A DNA stretch of 64,000 nucleotides from Diphasiastrum complanatum (taxonomy: Eukaryota > Streptophyta > Lycopodiopsida > Lycopodiales > Lycopodiaceae): positions 1-64,000 of the forward strand of contig MU832587.1 in NCBI GenBank assembly GCA_029204225.1. The letters are read 5' to 3'. Within the stretch, counting starts at the first letter, position 1. Every line of letters begins with the position of its first letter. Under the pieces are notes generated by a model that was not told the DNA's origin, made no database searches, and worked only from the letters and a program-made list of their open reading frames with translations. Below, one piece after another: positions 36,736 to 48,439 of the stretch. The position numbers were made by a program, and so were the translations under genes.

Positions 36736-37530
36736 TTACGTCACTTTTCCTGTCTTTATTTCACTTTTTTTCTTGTAACACTCATGTGTCCAATGACCCG
36801 GTTTGTGGCAATAGTAACATTTGCCTTTCTTCTTCTTTTTCGCCTTTGATGACGACTCTCCCTCGTCATCATCATCCTTAGATTTCTTGGGAATCCTCTT
36901 CCATCCTTTTTGCTTGCCTTTAGCAAGCAAGGCTTGATCCTCCTGTGGGGTTTGACTTGACTTCACCACTTCGCGATGCTGCTCTTCCTGAAACATGATT
37001 CCGTGGAAGTCTTCAAAAGTAGGCAACCTCTCCCTCGAAGCAATGCCGCTTACAAACATCTGTAATCCTTCCGAGACACCACTCATTATGGTATGTACCA
37101 ATTCAACGTCCCTAATTGGTTCTCCAATTGCCACAAGTTGATCTCTCAGCTCCTTTATTCTGGTGAAGAAAGATCCCACTAATTCACTTTCTTCCATCCT
37201 TACTACGTTCAATCTCGACTTGAAGAACATGGCTCGAGCTGGATTGCAAGTTTGAAATTGCATTCTAAGAGCCTCCCAAGCTCCCCTAGCCATCGTGGCA
37301 TCACTTATATGAGTGATCACATGGTCTTTCACTGAATGATTGATCAAGGACAATGCTCTCTGCACCTTTTTATTAAAGGCCCTCATATCACCTGTGGTAT
37401 TTGGCCGGACTTCAATACCTACCATGATCTCTCATAACTCTTTCTCCATCAAAATGCTCTTCATTTTGAATTTTCAGATGTTGTAGTTAGAAGCCCCATC
37501 AAGTTTGCTTCACCCAAAATTGTCTCATTA
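36736..37530 (-). pseudogene. Old copia element, gag
   Basis: The readable gag spans 36736-37425 on the - strand, with KKVQRALSLINHSVKDHVIT, ARGAWEALRMQFQTCNPARA, IKELRDQLVAIGEP and the CCHC knuckle CYYCHKPGHWTHEC. Upstream, the frame continues as SKLDGASNYNI*KFKMKSIL and MEKEL*EIMVG, where two expected Trp codons are TGA. The N-terminus is thus lost to stops rather than deletion. No PBS or 5' LTR could be recognised to the right of it. Confidence 0.85.
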
Positions 37531-37852
37531 ATGTTTGTCATTTTCAAACTGCTTGAAACTCCACCTGTAGGCTATAAAGTATATGCCGAAGCCAACCGTG
37601 ATGTCAGAAATAAAAAATAATGACCTGCAATTTTTGGCTTACCAGGCCACCTGCCGCTCCTTCGCCAAATTGAAAGCCAAACTGGCGTCGCTTTCCGAAA
37701 TGCTTCTCATCACCAACTCCCAACTACCTGCCCAGTGGAATGGTGAAATCACTTCTGGCGTGCTCCAAACACTTTCTCTGCAGCAATCACTCTGTTTTGG
37801 CGTACCGTACTTGCAAGTACAGTCAGGGTGCCCTTCGTTTGGAGGCTATAGT

Positions 37853-38342
37853 TGTTATAAGGCGTTTGCAATAAATAGCAGATAGCATTTAATGCTAAAT
37901 AGATATTTTAGAATGCAAATATTTTAGCAAGTAGATATTTGTTATATAGAATCAGGCTCAAAAAGTTAAGTTGACCACTAATCAATCTTCTCATAAGAAG
38001 AATTCTTTTTGCCAGCGTTATCACGCTCAACGATCAAGCTGAAGTTACAAGCTAATTCAGTTATCACTTCAAACAATTGTACTCATTGTTGATATTAATC
38101 AGAGTGCAATTTTTTGTCGCACTACTAAATTGTTCATTGTGCTTACATAAATCATTCATCTTGAATATTTCTGCTGCTAATTGTGGCACTTCCGATCCTA
38201 CACCGTCCTTGCTCAGACTTTCGCTAATAACCTCTCGATTTCCGACATGATATTAGAGCTTCTGTTTTGATCAGAGCTCCTCTAATCCGATATCAGTTGT
38301 TGATTTCTCTGATCCTACCATATTTTCACATGGTATCAGAGC
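37853..38342 (+). repeat. Copia 5' LTR (estimated) and PBS
   Basis: TGGTATCAGAGC (38331-38342) is an exact plant primer-binding site, preceded by ...TTTTCACA, a proper LTR end. The LTR is taken to start at TGTTATAAGGCG (37853), giving about 478 bp. That start is only a guess because no second LTR is present. The gag frame begins 130 bp downstream. Confidence 0.6.
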
Positions 38343-38473
38343 ATGCAGTTCAGTCATCTGCATTTCTATTGTGAATTATTAGTCTTGTTTCTATCAAGAC
38401 ATCATTCTAGCAAGCGCTCAACCAACAGTATTCCAATTTCATTGTTTCTACCAGCGATCTCGCTCAACCCAGA

Positions 38474-39490
38474 ATGGATCCATCTTCTAGTTCATCTCTG
38501 ATTGACAAACTTGACGAAGAAAACTACCATCTCTGATAGTTCAAGATGAAGGTCATACTACTAGGCAAAGAACTGTGGGACATCGTTGATGGCACAGAAC
38601 TCAAACCAGAAGGAGATGCAGCTATCATCACCAAATGGAGACTGAGAGATGGCAAGACATTTGCCATGATCACTCTCAATATAAAGGATACCAAATCAGC
38701 CATATACGTACTGCTTAGACTGCTAAGGATGCTTGGGACATCCTAGCAACCCTTTATGATATCAGGGATGTGACTTCCAAGCTTCACTTGAGGAAAAAAT
38801 TCTTCACCCTGAGAATGTCTGATGCAGATAATATTTCAAGTCATCTCAACGCTTTCAAAAACCTTATGGAGCAAATGACTGCAACTGGCTCAGTCATTGA
38901 AGACTCTGATGCTATTATGACTCTATTATTGAGTTTACTTGAAGCCTATGAAAATTGGGTCATGGCAATCTTGACTTAGGAGCATCTCACTCTATCAAGA
39001 GTAATTTCCATGCTGTTACAAGAGGACATCAAAAGAACTGCATCCTCCTTGGGCTCAGGATCGGATCCTCAAGCTCTATATTCAAATAATTAGAAGTTTA
39101 GATCCAATAGATCTACAAAGTCATCTTATACTGACAAGAAGAGCATGCAATTTGGATCGAATTTTTGTTCAACATCAAATTAGAACTCTTCATCATTCCA
39201 ACTAGTGTAGAAACTATTCTGCAAATACTGTAAGAGGACTGGCCATGACATCAGGGACTGCAGAAATTTAAAATACAACAATGAGAAGAAGAAGCACTTC
39301 CAACCACAAGCACATAGTGCTACAACTAGTCACTCGATCCAGCAACAAGAGGAAGATGAAGCAGATTTCATGACCAAGGTCGGAGAACAACATGATATCG
39401 ATTCCCGGTACCTGGACTCTAGAGCAACACAACATATGACTCACCATCTAGACTAGTTCAAAGACTACAAGTCATTCACCCACTCTTGAG
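38474..39490 (+). pseudogene. Copia gag-protease, 3'-truncated
   Basis: From ATG at 38474 the frame reads MDPSSSSSLIDKLDEENYHL with a TGA where Trp is expected, then FKMKVILLGKELWDIVDG. It continues through LHLRKKFFTLRMSDADNISS and LNAFKNLMEQMTATGSVIED to a second set of stops. The zinc knuckle CKYCKRTGHDIRDC (about 39219) is intact. The protease is YLDSRATQHMT, where the catalytic DSGA has become DSRA. The element ends near 39490 with no integrase or RT. It is similar in plan to the - strand relic at 45310-48340. Confidence 0.85.
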
Positions 39491-41755
39491 TTGTGCAACT
39501 TGGAATCTGGGAGCTTCTCCAGTTCAGTTGAAAGAGCCTGGCCCCTATGTGAATGACGCCACCGCCTTTTATCAATATTTCGTTGATCTTTAGATTTTTC
39601 ATATAAATCAATTCAATTTATATTTTAAAACTTAAACCACTCTTTTTCTTGTGCATGAACTCATGATGTCCATGTTCCATGTATGTTGAAAATGTTTCTT
39701 GCTAGTTGGATTGTCTGAAAATTCAAATTTTTGAGTCGGCTTGTTCTTTTTTGTTTTCTTGAGGATCTTGGGTGGCTCCTCTCGCTCATCCTAATGGTCT
39801 TCTTGATAGGCTTCATTGCTACCAGCAAAATTCATGGATCGTGGGTCATTTACATCCATGCCACATTATGTGATCTTCCAACTTCTCAGGCTTACTTTTG
39901 TTATCGGAGAAAGGGCTTTTGATTCCATCTGAGATATTTCTTTTTCAATCAAGGTTGGTTTAGCTTCCAACATTGCCATCAATATCAACCTTAATGACAA
40001 GGCGATCAAGCACATGACACACTTCTTTGCAATCTTAGACTTGTTTTAGCAAGAGCTATTGTAAAGAGCAACTGTAGGACATATATATTCCCTATCACTT
40101 CCAAACTTCTCATCAAATTGAGGCTTTTTTAGAGAGCTACTATTGTCAAGATTAGACAACACGTTTTGAGACATCACAACAATCAAGGTCAGGTCACTCC
40201 TTGCTTCGGGAAAAGATAACTCACATGGGTTCAACCACATTCTCATCTTTTTCACAATAGGGCGACTTACCAATATCACGCATCCTAAAACTTGATTGTT
40301 GCTATCCTTGCCACTTGACTATCATATCCATCAGTTCATCTCGCTTGTCATTGTCATCATTAGTGCCCATTGGATGAGGTTCCTCTTTGTTTTGCCATAT
40401 CATATATCCTTGTTCTTGTTTCTCTCCATACCTTTGTTACATTAAGCTCTAAACATGTAGGATACACTATTCAAAAGGGTTGGCTACAACACTGAAATTC
40501 ACTATTGTAAAGACCTTCTGAGACCAAATTTGTCTTGCCTTTTTGTTCTACCTCACATCGAGTAATGTGGCAAATAAGACTTAATGCACATTGATTGTCT
40601 CCTTTCATAATGCATAGGTAACTTATCACCTTAAATATAACATAGTTTTGGTTACACGTGGATTACTAAGGGTGTTTTCACACACTAGCCTAGTTCTGTT
40701 TCATAGTTGGTTACACGTGAATTACTAAGGGTGTTTTCACACACTAGCCTATCTATTTGTCAATAAACCCAATGCTCATTGGAGAGAAAAGATAGGAAGG
40801 CCACCCCATTTCACACAAGAAAGCAAAGGCCCCCATGTGGCAGATGACTTGGCATAACAAATGCTGACTTGGGGTAAGTGAAAATGCCGGGCACTACCCC
40901 TTGGTATCTCTAGTATTGTAGGGCCACTATTTTTTAGGAGAGCTTGAGATTTGAATTTTTAGCATCATGATGGTTGTTATTGGATAGAGGAGACAGAACA
41001 AAGGCCCACCAAGCCTATGTTTTGAAGGGTGGGTATCTACCTTTTGGGTGAAAATGCAAAGCAACTTTCATTACTAAATATTTTACTCAATTTGAAAGGG
41101 TTTTTGAAATAATAAACTTTCAACTGGAAAGGCTAAAATAAAATTGCATCTTTATGAAAAGAAAACAAGTTGTGAAAGACTAAAAAGGTTTCAAAATGCA
41201 AGCCAAGAGGTCCAATGTGTATGTGAAATGGGGACGAATAGAAAAAAGAAAGAAGGGAACAAACGGGAGGTATGTGTGACTCATCATTGCTATTGCACCC
41301 CGTTGTGTGTGAAAACAGCCTGGCTTATGATTCACACTTTGGGCTTGACTTGCCAATGGCCTTTGTCATCTCAACTTGCCACATGATGCATTTGACTTTA
41401 TTAGCCCAAAATGTGTGTGAGCAGCTCCTATTTGCAGAAGCAAGGTATTGCCAACCACGACTACATTATAGTGTACTTTGCAATTTTGTCCTTGATTCAA
41501 GGTTGGTGGGTGGAATCTCAGCCAGCTCCTTTGGACTAGGGCGAGCCCTTTGAGTACCATCAAAAGGAGCAATTTATTTTTTATTGTGATTGAGGGATCA
41601 ACGTATTTGGCACATTGACTAACATTTATGTCACCGTTTTAGAGTAATCTTAGGGTGGTGGAGGCATGTATCACACTTATCTTTTCACCATCCTATCTTT
41701 CGCACCATTTGATTGCTCGGGCCCTTCCACTCACTGTCAGCACAATGAAGATGCA
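39491..41755. other. No gene recognised
   Basis: Anonymous sequence between the copia relic and the flank of the cyclase gene. The only structure seen is the short duplication at 40641-40750. Confidence 0.35.
40641..40750. repeat. Tandem duplication, about 60-bp period
   Basis: CATAGTT(TT)GGTTACACGTG and ATTACTAAGGGTGTTTTCAC, followed by ACACTAGCCTA, occur at 40641 and again at 40702 with minimal change. Confidence 0.85.
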
Positions 41756-41759
41756 AATA

Positions 41760-41932
41760 CGGAGGAGTGTATTCCTCATCACCACTGACATGATAGTGGT
41801 GGACTCCAATGCATCCAAGGGTGAAAAGGGTGGGATGCATCCTGGTTGGACGTGGGTGGGCTGATGACATCCCACCTTTTCACCTTCGGATCATCTCGTC
41901 AGTCATGGTGAAGAATACGCTCCTCCTGCAAA
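41760..41932. repeat. Foldback (MITE-like) element upstream of the cyclase gene
   Basis: GGTGAAAAGGGTGGGATG (41820-41837) pairs with CATCCCACCTTTTCACC (41868-41884), one bulged base, 30-bp loop. Pairing extends outward: GGAGGAGTGTATTCCTCA on the left matches the complement of the right side near 41905-41930 (GGAGGAGCGTATTCTTCA). An indel lies in one arm. It sits about 1 kb upstream of the cyclase start codon. No target duplication was identified. Confidence 0.6.
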
Positions 41933-42265
41933 TACTGCAAATACTATGATATGTGATTCAGAGTTGGGCCCCACCTCCATCCAACACTTTAGAAGCCTCC
42001 ATCCAATCAATAGCTCCATGAGGACCAAGCCTTGCAAGCTCAATAAAGGTTAAGAACGTGGTGCTCCACATTGGAATTTGGGAACCACAACCATTAGCTG
42101 GCACATTAATGTTCTAATCTCTATTCTAATGGTCCAATTAGCAATTAAATTTTTTTTTCCAGCAAGATGCACAATTCACATGACTCAACCCTACCTGCCA
42201 CACTCAAAGAGCAATTGGACTCTTTCGTGGCACGATAATATTGACGCCCAATTGCGTGGAGCGTT

Positions 42266-42275
42266 GACACGTGGC
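42266..42275 (+). promoter_or_regulatory. G-box/ABRE-type motif upstream of the cyclase gene
   Basis: GACACGTGGC contains the palindromic core CACGTG (42268-42273), bound in plants by bZIP and bHLH factors. It lies about 670 bp before the start codon. A role in this gene is inference. Confidence 0.35.
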
Positions 42276-42855
42276 ACACTTGCCAGTTGGCGTATTCTCG
42301 TTGGCTGACCGTGCGAGCGTGGCAGAATCTGAACATTAATGACGAAATCGACGGTGCTGGACTTCCGACCCGATCGGTCGCTTTCATCGTTAAATATTTA
42401 TTTTCGATTGCAGTCTTGCACGTATTTCTGCGACAACGATACTCTCCAGAATTTCAACGATCCACTCTCTCACAGTGTGCTCGTTTATCGCATGTCATCC
42501 GCCATAGCTGACTTTCTCGCTTTGCTTTGCTTGCTGCTGCTCCATTTTCCAGATGCTGCTATGGCGACTTTCTTGCCTGATTGCTGCTCCATTTCCACAT
42601 GTTACTGTAGATTCTTATATCTTATTATTTTGCCATATTAATATTTGCTTTGCTACACACTCTCGGGTGAACATTCTTATTAGCGTGTCTGATTAGCGGC
42701 TTAAGTTTTCAACTCTAGGAGGTGACATTATAACGAAGGTACCGTATCATTGCAAAGCTGGTCGTTGCTGTCACACTCGACTAGACATTATCGCCAATTG
42801 TTTTTGTATTACATGTTTCATGGGAGGCTTAGATCTGCTGCTGAAGTTTGCTTGC

Positions 42856-42905
42856 TATAAAGTTCTTGCTCTGCTGTATTGAGGATGGAGGAAGAGGTGG
42901 CTTGA
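42856..42905 (+). promoter_or_regulatory. Possible TATA box and a 6-codon upstream ORF
   Basis: TATAAAG (42856-42862) lies 80-86 bp before the cyclase ATG. A tiny frame ATG GAG GAA GAG GTG GCT TGA (42885-42905) precedes it and ends 36 bp before the main ATG. If transcription starts near this TATA, the leader would be short and could lack the upstream ORF. The transcription start cannot be fixed from sequence. Confidence 0.3.
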
Positions 42906-42941
42906 TTTGCCTTGGGAACGGCGTTTGGCTTGAAATTAGTG

Positions 42942-43136
42942 ATGTGGAAGCTTAAGATTGCAGAGGGAGGCCCTGGGCTCGACACATTGAACGATCACGT
43001 GGGGCGCCAAATCTGGTGTTATGAGCAGGATGCAGGTACTCCGGAAGAGCGTGCCGAAGTGGAAGAAGCTCGTGCTAAGTTTACAGAGCAACGGCATGAA
43101 CAGCGTCAGAGCGCTGATATTCTTATGAAACTGCAG
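42942..43136 (+). CDS. Cycloartenol synthase-like, exon 1
   Basis: The 65 codons start MWKLKIAEGGPGLDTLNDHV and continue GRQIWCYEQDAGTPEERAEV to QRQSADILMKLQ. This is the N-terminal region of plant oxidosqualene cyclases, which convert 2,3-oxidosqualene to sterol or triterpene skeletons at the ER membrane. The wording is closest to cycloartenol synthases (GTPEERAEVEEAR). The start is chosen at 42942 because MWKLK is the conserved N-terminus. The exon ends CTGCAG in phase 0, and the next bases are GCATGC, so the donor is GC rather than GT. Reading through would stop at 43197. Exon 2 resumes 15.9 kb away. Cycloartenol versus other cyclase products cannot be told because the active-site part is outside the window. 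Confidence 0.88.
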
Positions 43137-44014
43137 GCATGCAAACAACTTTCAGCATTTATTAACAATAACTTAGCAATCCGGTTCTTTTTATTATGAT
43201 TTTTTATTAGAATCTTCACATTAGAATAAATTCAAATGAAAGCAAGTTAAAGTTATCAATACCATTTCTATGTCTATCTGAAATTGAAGACAGCGCTATC
43301 GGTACTGCTACGGCTACGTTATACTTTTTCATTACACAAGTCGTATAAATAACTTGTTTTGACTTAAAACACTTTTGATACACTCTACTTTACAAGATTA
43401 TTGTCGAATCATAAAAAAACCGTTCTTTCTCCTTTCATGTTTCACCAACAGTCTTGAAGCTACGTTTTTTCTTATTTTTCTTGATGATGCTATTTTTCAA
43501 TTTTCTGAGCATAATTTCCACTGGAGAGTTTCCTTCTTCGTAATCTTGTTCTAAGATGTATCGGATGCTTCAAGGAAGCATATGATTTTACTGATTAGGG
43601 CGCTTAGGTGAGCGCCAGATTTAAAAATGTTCAAGTAGTGCTAAGCGACTAAGATCACCGAATTTCTGTATCAACTGATGAAAACCTTCCTGCTTCGAGT
43701 AATCTGTGAAAGGAAGCTGAAGGAAATTCTTTGGAGAGCCCGGAAGTTTCTTCCTTCTAGTCATTTCTGAATTATTTTTCCCGATTTAATCCACTTCAAA
43801 CTTATGAAATAAAAAGCCAACACGATCCTATATATAGATATATATCATAGAAACCCGTTCCGAGATTTTGAGGACGGAACGTAATGCACGTTTCGTACAA
43901 TACGTTCTGGAAAGTATTGGTCCAGTATGTTTTGTTTAATTGTTTAATTGTTTAAAACGCATAAACTGTTAGAAATTTAAACCCTAAATTGTTAGCTCAG
44001 CTCTCAGACATATC

Positions 44015-44027
<13 letters not shown>

Positions 44028-44087
<60 letters not shown>

Positions 44088-44095
44088 GAGAGAGC
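44028..44095. repeat. (GA)n microsatellite
   Basis: About 33 GA units with a single interruption, preceded by alternating TA. Confidence 0.95.
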
Positions 44096-44275
44096 TCTTT
44101 ATTAATGTCATTTCCATGCCAAAAGGCATATAAGACTAGTAAATGTACATGTCAAGTATGTGATAACAGTGGGAGCGTATGAAACGTCTCTGAAACAGTA
44201 ACAAAAATAACATATCTAAATACTATGAACTGAAATATGTGGGAGTATAGATAGTAGATACAGTTAAATGTCATG
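44096..44275. repeat. Dispersed repeat, copy 1
   Basis: TTATTAATGTCATTTCCATG, CCAAAAGGCATATAAGAC and GGAGCGTATGAAACGTCTCT recur with few changes at 62873-63060, there directly downstream of Ty3/gypsy integrase sequence. This copy is therefore probably a fragment of the same gypsy family. An antisense frame at 44271-44495 starting MTGDDDDDMPAHRDQ is not identifiable. Confidence 0.7.
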
Positions 44276-44619
44276 AATGAGGTACAACACTATCATCCAA
44301 TCTTGTCCTACTGATCCTATAGAATGATGTGATACGAGTTGCAGCATGGGGGAACTCTGGTGGTCGCTGACGTTGTCTAGGATGATGGGATCTGCTCATG
44401 ATAGGTCGAGTAGCTCGCGGTGCAACATGAGTATGAGTGGGGCGTTGGCTCTGATCCCTATGAGCGGGCATGTCATCATCATCATCACCCGTCATCTTCT
44501 CCCAGAGAAGGAGGTAATCCGAGGATGAGAAATTACATGACTCTGCTGAGCTTGTATCATAAGTGCAATGCAGCGGGAGTCCTCATAGATTTATTTTTAG
44601 GGAAAAAGACTGGTGGCTG

Positions 44620-45305
44620 AAATTTTTTTGATAGTTTAGTTAACCTAAAACGTTTACTATAGATAGTTAGTTTGCATAGTTAGTCTCCTTAACTAGTTAG
44701 CTATTGGAATTTTTAATAATAATCTAATTTTACTATCAGAACATTTTCCTAAAATATTTACAATGGTAAACTGGTTCCTGACAGCACGAGTCTCTAGGCC
44801 TTCATGAAATGGTTTTGGGAGCTCAAGTCAAGGATTGTTTACAGGCTGTGCATGGCTGAATTTCAACCACCTGTTGAATCCAGGTTCCAAAGAATAAAGT
44901 TAGCTCATTTATGCTTGTCATGATTTCTAGATTATTGACGGTTTACTTGTAATGTGGTAAGTAGGTTGCCTTTCACAAGTTCATCCTTATCCTCACTCAT
45001 CGACCCATCTAGAATTGAGAGTGACCGTTACTTGCACTTGCTCATGATTTTAAAGGGGCTTCCCTCAATATGCAATTGTTTAGTAGTCTACTGCTGTTGA
45101 CTAAGTCACATACTTCCACCTTTTTGTATAGTTACCCTAAATTCTTTTCAAGAAAAAGCAAAATAATCTCAAGGAAAAGCTAAATTATTTTTTGTGTTCA
45201 GCCCTAATTTTTGGAATGCGATTTGGATTGCATTCTAGATCACGGGGTGCAACTATGCTAGTAGTTTAGTCTAGCAATCCATCTTCTCATTCCGATCGCA
45301 AGTCA
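44620..45305. other. No gene recognised (intron 1)
   Basis: Anonymous AT-rich intronic sequence. No motif was found. Confidence 0.4.
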
Positions 45306-45309
45306 TGTC

Positions 45310-46207
45310 TGTTGGAAAGAGGTGTGTGAAAGATAGGTCCAACTCGAAAAGAAAAGAATTCGAATAAAAAGAATTAGAACGACAAGAAAGAAAACTTATC
45401 ATGCGCTGCGGAATAAACTATCTTTCTCCTTTTTTATGCATGACCACGCCTATCAATTTTGAACAAAACAATAGTGATAGAAATCACGTTCGATCTTATA
45501 GTAACTAACTTTGAAATCATTAGTACTACAGTGATTACGTAGCCAAACATTAAGTATCGAAACATCAGACAAATAATTAGTCGCGAAGAACTACAGAAAC
45601 GCATACATTCTGAGACGAGGCTGAACGCAATAAGAAGATAGTATTGATTCAGTATGGAAGCGAAATAGATGTAAATGAGTACAACAAGTTGCGGATTGGA
45701 GCCGCGTACTCTAAGCTATCTCTGAGCGGCTAAAATGTAAATTTGAATTAAGCGCAACTACTGATAAATAGTAAGCATAATAGCAATCTCTAATCAACTC
45801 TAAAGAACTGAGCTAGAATGCTCAAGAGTGTACAAGCTCGCAGGCTGAAGAGAGAGAGAGAGCTACCTATTCGATACTTGATCCTCTTCTTGATCATAAG
45901 ATGTTGAAATATGAATAACTATTTATACTAAGCAATTAGGTCGTCAAAAGTGTCATCTAGTTGGTTGTGATGTGCTGGCGTCCATCCAGTTAGGACTTCT
46001 CAGAAACTACTTGCTGATGGATTAATGCAAGTCGGTGGCTTTGGTCGTAAACAGTCTCTCTGCAGAAATGAACATAAACTGTCATCTTGAGCCGTTTCGA
46101 GTAGTTATGCAGACTGTGTAAAAACACGAAGAAAACTGCAGGTTTGGATAAAAGTTGGACGAAGATTAAAATGTCGATTAGTCGATTAGTGGGAGAATAA
46201 TCCAACA
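45310..46207 (-). repeat. Copia 3' LTR (- strand)
   Basis: On the - strand the LTR begins TGTTGGATTATTCTCCCAC next to the purine run AGGGGGAGTG (46208-46216). It is taken to end at TGTTGGAAAGAGG (+ strand, 45310). The preceding 5 bases ATGTC nearly match ATGTG after the partner LTR at 48340, consistent with a mutated target duplication. The block 45535-46207 matches 47650-48340 closely. Confidence 0.75.
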
Positions 46208-46214
46208 CTCCCCC

Positions 46215-46613
46215 TTAATCTGAATCCATGAATGCCTTGACCTTTAAACTTAGTTCTGCACAAAACTTCCTGTGTGCATCCAAGCTTAATGCTTTAGTAA
46301 AAATATCCGCTGTTATATCTTGCGTTCGACAGTACTGCAATCTGACCTCTTTGTTGAGAACTTTGCTTCTGATATAGTGATACTTAAGTTCAATGTCCTT
46401 ACTCCTAGAATGAAATCTAGGGTTGGCTGACAAGGCAATGGCACTTTGATTATCACAAAATGATAATGTCAGAGCATATTGACTCAGATTGATATCTGAA
46501 AGTAAGTTTCTCAACCCAATTGCTTCCTTACTAGCTTGTGAGGCTGCGATATACTCTGATTCTGTAGAAGATAGAGCTATCGAAGATTGCTTGCGATTGT
46601 TCCAATTGATCAT
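46215..46613 (-). pseudogene. Copia RNase H (internally deleted element)
   Basis: The - strand frame reads MINWNNRKQSSIALSSTESE, YIAASQASKEAIGLRNLL, NPRFHSRSKDIELKYHYIRS and TADIFTKALSLDAHRKFC. This is the C-terminal half of copia RNase H up to the natural stop. Upstream, a short decayed stretch with protease-like sequence joins directly to the gag region, so integrase and RT have been deleted. Confidence 0.88.
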
Positions 46614-46857
46614 GCTGGAACCTTAATCTTACAGTACCTTCACCTTCGATAGTGTGAGTGCTATCGTCACCAAGATGAACATACTTCTTTGTGCTGTAAG
46701 GCGTATATGATTGGAAAATCTCGCGATGATTGGAAAATCTCGCGATGATTGGTCATATGTTGAGTAGCTCCGGAATCCAGAAACCACGAATTATTTGAAT
46801 TTGCGTATTTGTCTTTGACCATAAAAGCGCCTTCGTCCATTTCGACTTCAGGAGATG

Positions 46858-47695
46858 CTATAACTGTATTTGCTTGTTGATCTGGTTGCTTGGCTGCATT
46901 CTTCGCTTTGAGAATTCAGCAATCTTGGATCTCATGGTTATTGCGTTTGCAATACCTGCAAAACATCTTCTTCGACGAATGTGGATTTGATGATTGTTCT
47001 TGACCTTGAGTCTGTTTCTGATTCGATGTAGACTGCTTGGAGCTTTTCTGCTTCTGTTGTTTCGAGCCCTTGTTGACATACAAAGCATGAGACGAAGAGG
47101 TAGACGAAGTGTCTTGACTGCAACAACATAGTGATAACTCTGGTAAGAGTTAAATCTGAGTGTGTCGTGATGATCATCACCCAGTTCTTATATGTAGAGG
47201 GCAGGCTTAAAAGCAATGTCAGTCGTCTATGACTGATCCGACAACGGCCATCTGTTGCAAGAGATTCTTAAACTGGTTAATATGATTATGAAGAGAATCA
47301 TTATTCGACATCTCGAGTGTGAAGAATTTCCTTCGAAGATGTAACTTAGTAGTTACGTCCTTCACATCATATAGTGAGCTCAGGATGTCCCAAACTTCTT
47401 TCGAAGTTTTGGCTTCAGCTACGTGGCCAATCTGAGTATCTGATATATTGAGGATAATAAGCGCGAAAGCTTTACCATCCTTTGACTTCCATTTTGAGTC
47501 ATCTGTGTTGTCTTCAGACTTCATTTCGATACCTGTAACAACATCCCACAACTCGTTGGCGATTAGCAAGGTCTTCATCTTAAATTTCCATAAATGATAA
47601 TTGGATCCATTCAGCTTGTCTGCGATATGACCGACTTTACTTTGAGAATCACAATGATTACGTAGCCAAACATTAAGCATCAAAACATCAGACAA
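46858..47695 (-). pseudogene. Copia gag of the same deleted element
   Basis: The - strand frame 47219-47695 has VGHIADKLNGSNYHLWKFKM, KTLLIANELWDVVTGIEMKS and LHLRRKFFTLEMSNNDSLHN. It is a close parallel of the + strand gag at 38474. After frameshifts it continues with LLSLPSTYKNWVMIITTHSD. The zinc knuckle region (about 46925-46965) is damaged. The N-terminal codons run straight into LTR sequence (GYVIIV..), so the 5' leader and PBS have been deleted. Confidence 0.85.
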
Positions 47696-48340
47696 ATAAT
47701 TTGTCGCGAAACATCAGACAAATAATTAGTCGCGAAGAACTACAGAAACGCATACATTCTGAGAAAAGGCTGAACGCAATAAGAAGAAGCAAAACAGATG
47801 TAAATGAGTACAACTAGTTGCAGATCGGAGCCGCGTACTCTAAGCTATCCCTTAGTGGCTAAAATATAAGTCTGAATTAAGCGCAACTACTGATAAGCAG
47901 TAAGCGCAATAGCAATCTCTAATCAACTCTAAAGAACTGAGCTAGAATGCTCAAGGGTGTACAAGCTCGCAGGCTTGAGAGAGAGAGAGAGAGAGCTAAC
48001 TATTCGATACTTGATCCTCTTCTCGATCATAAGATGTTGAAATATGAATAACTATTTATACTAAGCAATTAGGTCGTCAAAAGCGTCATCCAGTTGGCTG
48101 TGATGTGCTGGCATGCATCCAGTTAGGACTTCTCAGAAACTACTTGCTGATGGATTAATGCAAGTCAGTGGCTTTGGTCGTAACCAATCTGTCTGCAGAA
48201 ATGAACGTAAACTGTCACTATGAGCCGTTTCGAGTAGTTATGCGGATTGTGTAAAAACACGAAGAAAACTGCAGGTCTGGATAAAAGTTGGATGAAGATT
48301 AAAATGTCAATTAGTCGATTAGTGGGAGAATAATCCAACA
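47650..48340 (-). repeat. Copia 5' LTR, inner part deleted
   Basis: This matches 45535-46207 base for base over long stretches and ends GGGAGAATAATCCAACA at 48340. About 225 bp present at the left end of the other LTR, plus PBS and leader, are missing. A local duplication of CGAAACATCAGACAAATAAT is seen at 47674-47730. Confidence 0.8.
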
Positions 48341-48439
48341 ATGTGAGCCACTTTATATCCTAAAAACGACATGTTTCTTCTACATAGAAATGTCGTATGT
48401 GATACGTTGTTGTGTTGGGCCTTGTATAGTCGGATTTAC

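Noticed and set aside
42912-42941. Earlier in-frame start for the cyclase exon 1
   Set aside because: The codon at 42912 is TTG, not ATG, and the conserved N-terminus begins at MWKLK (42942).
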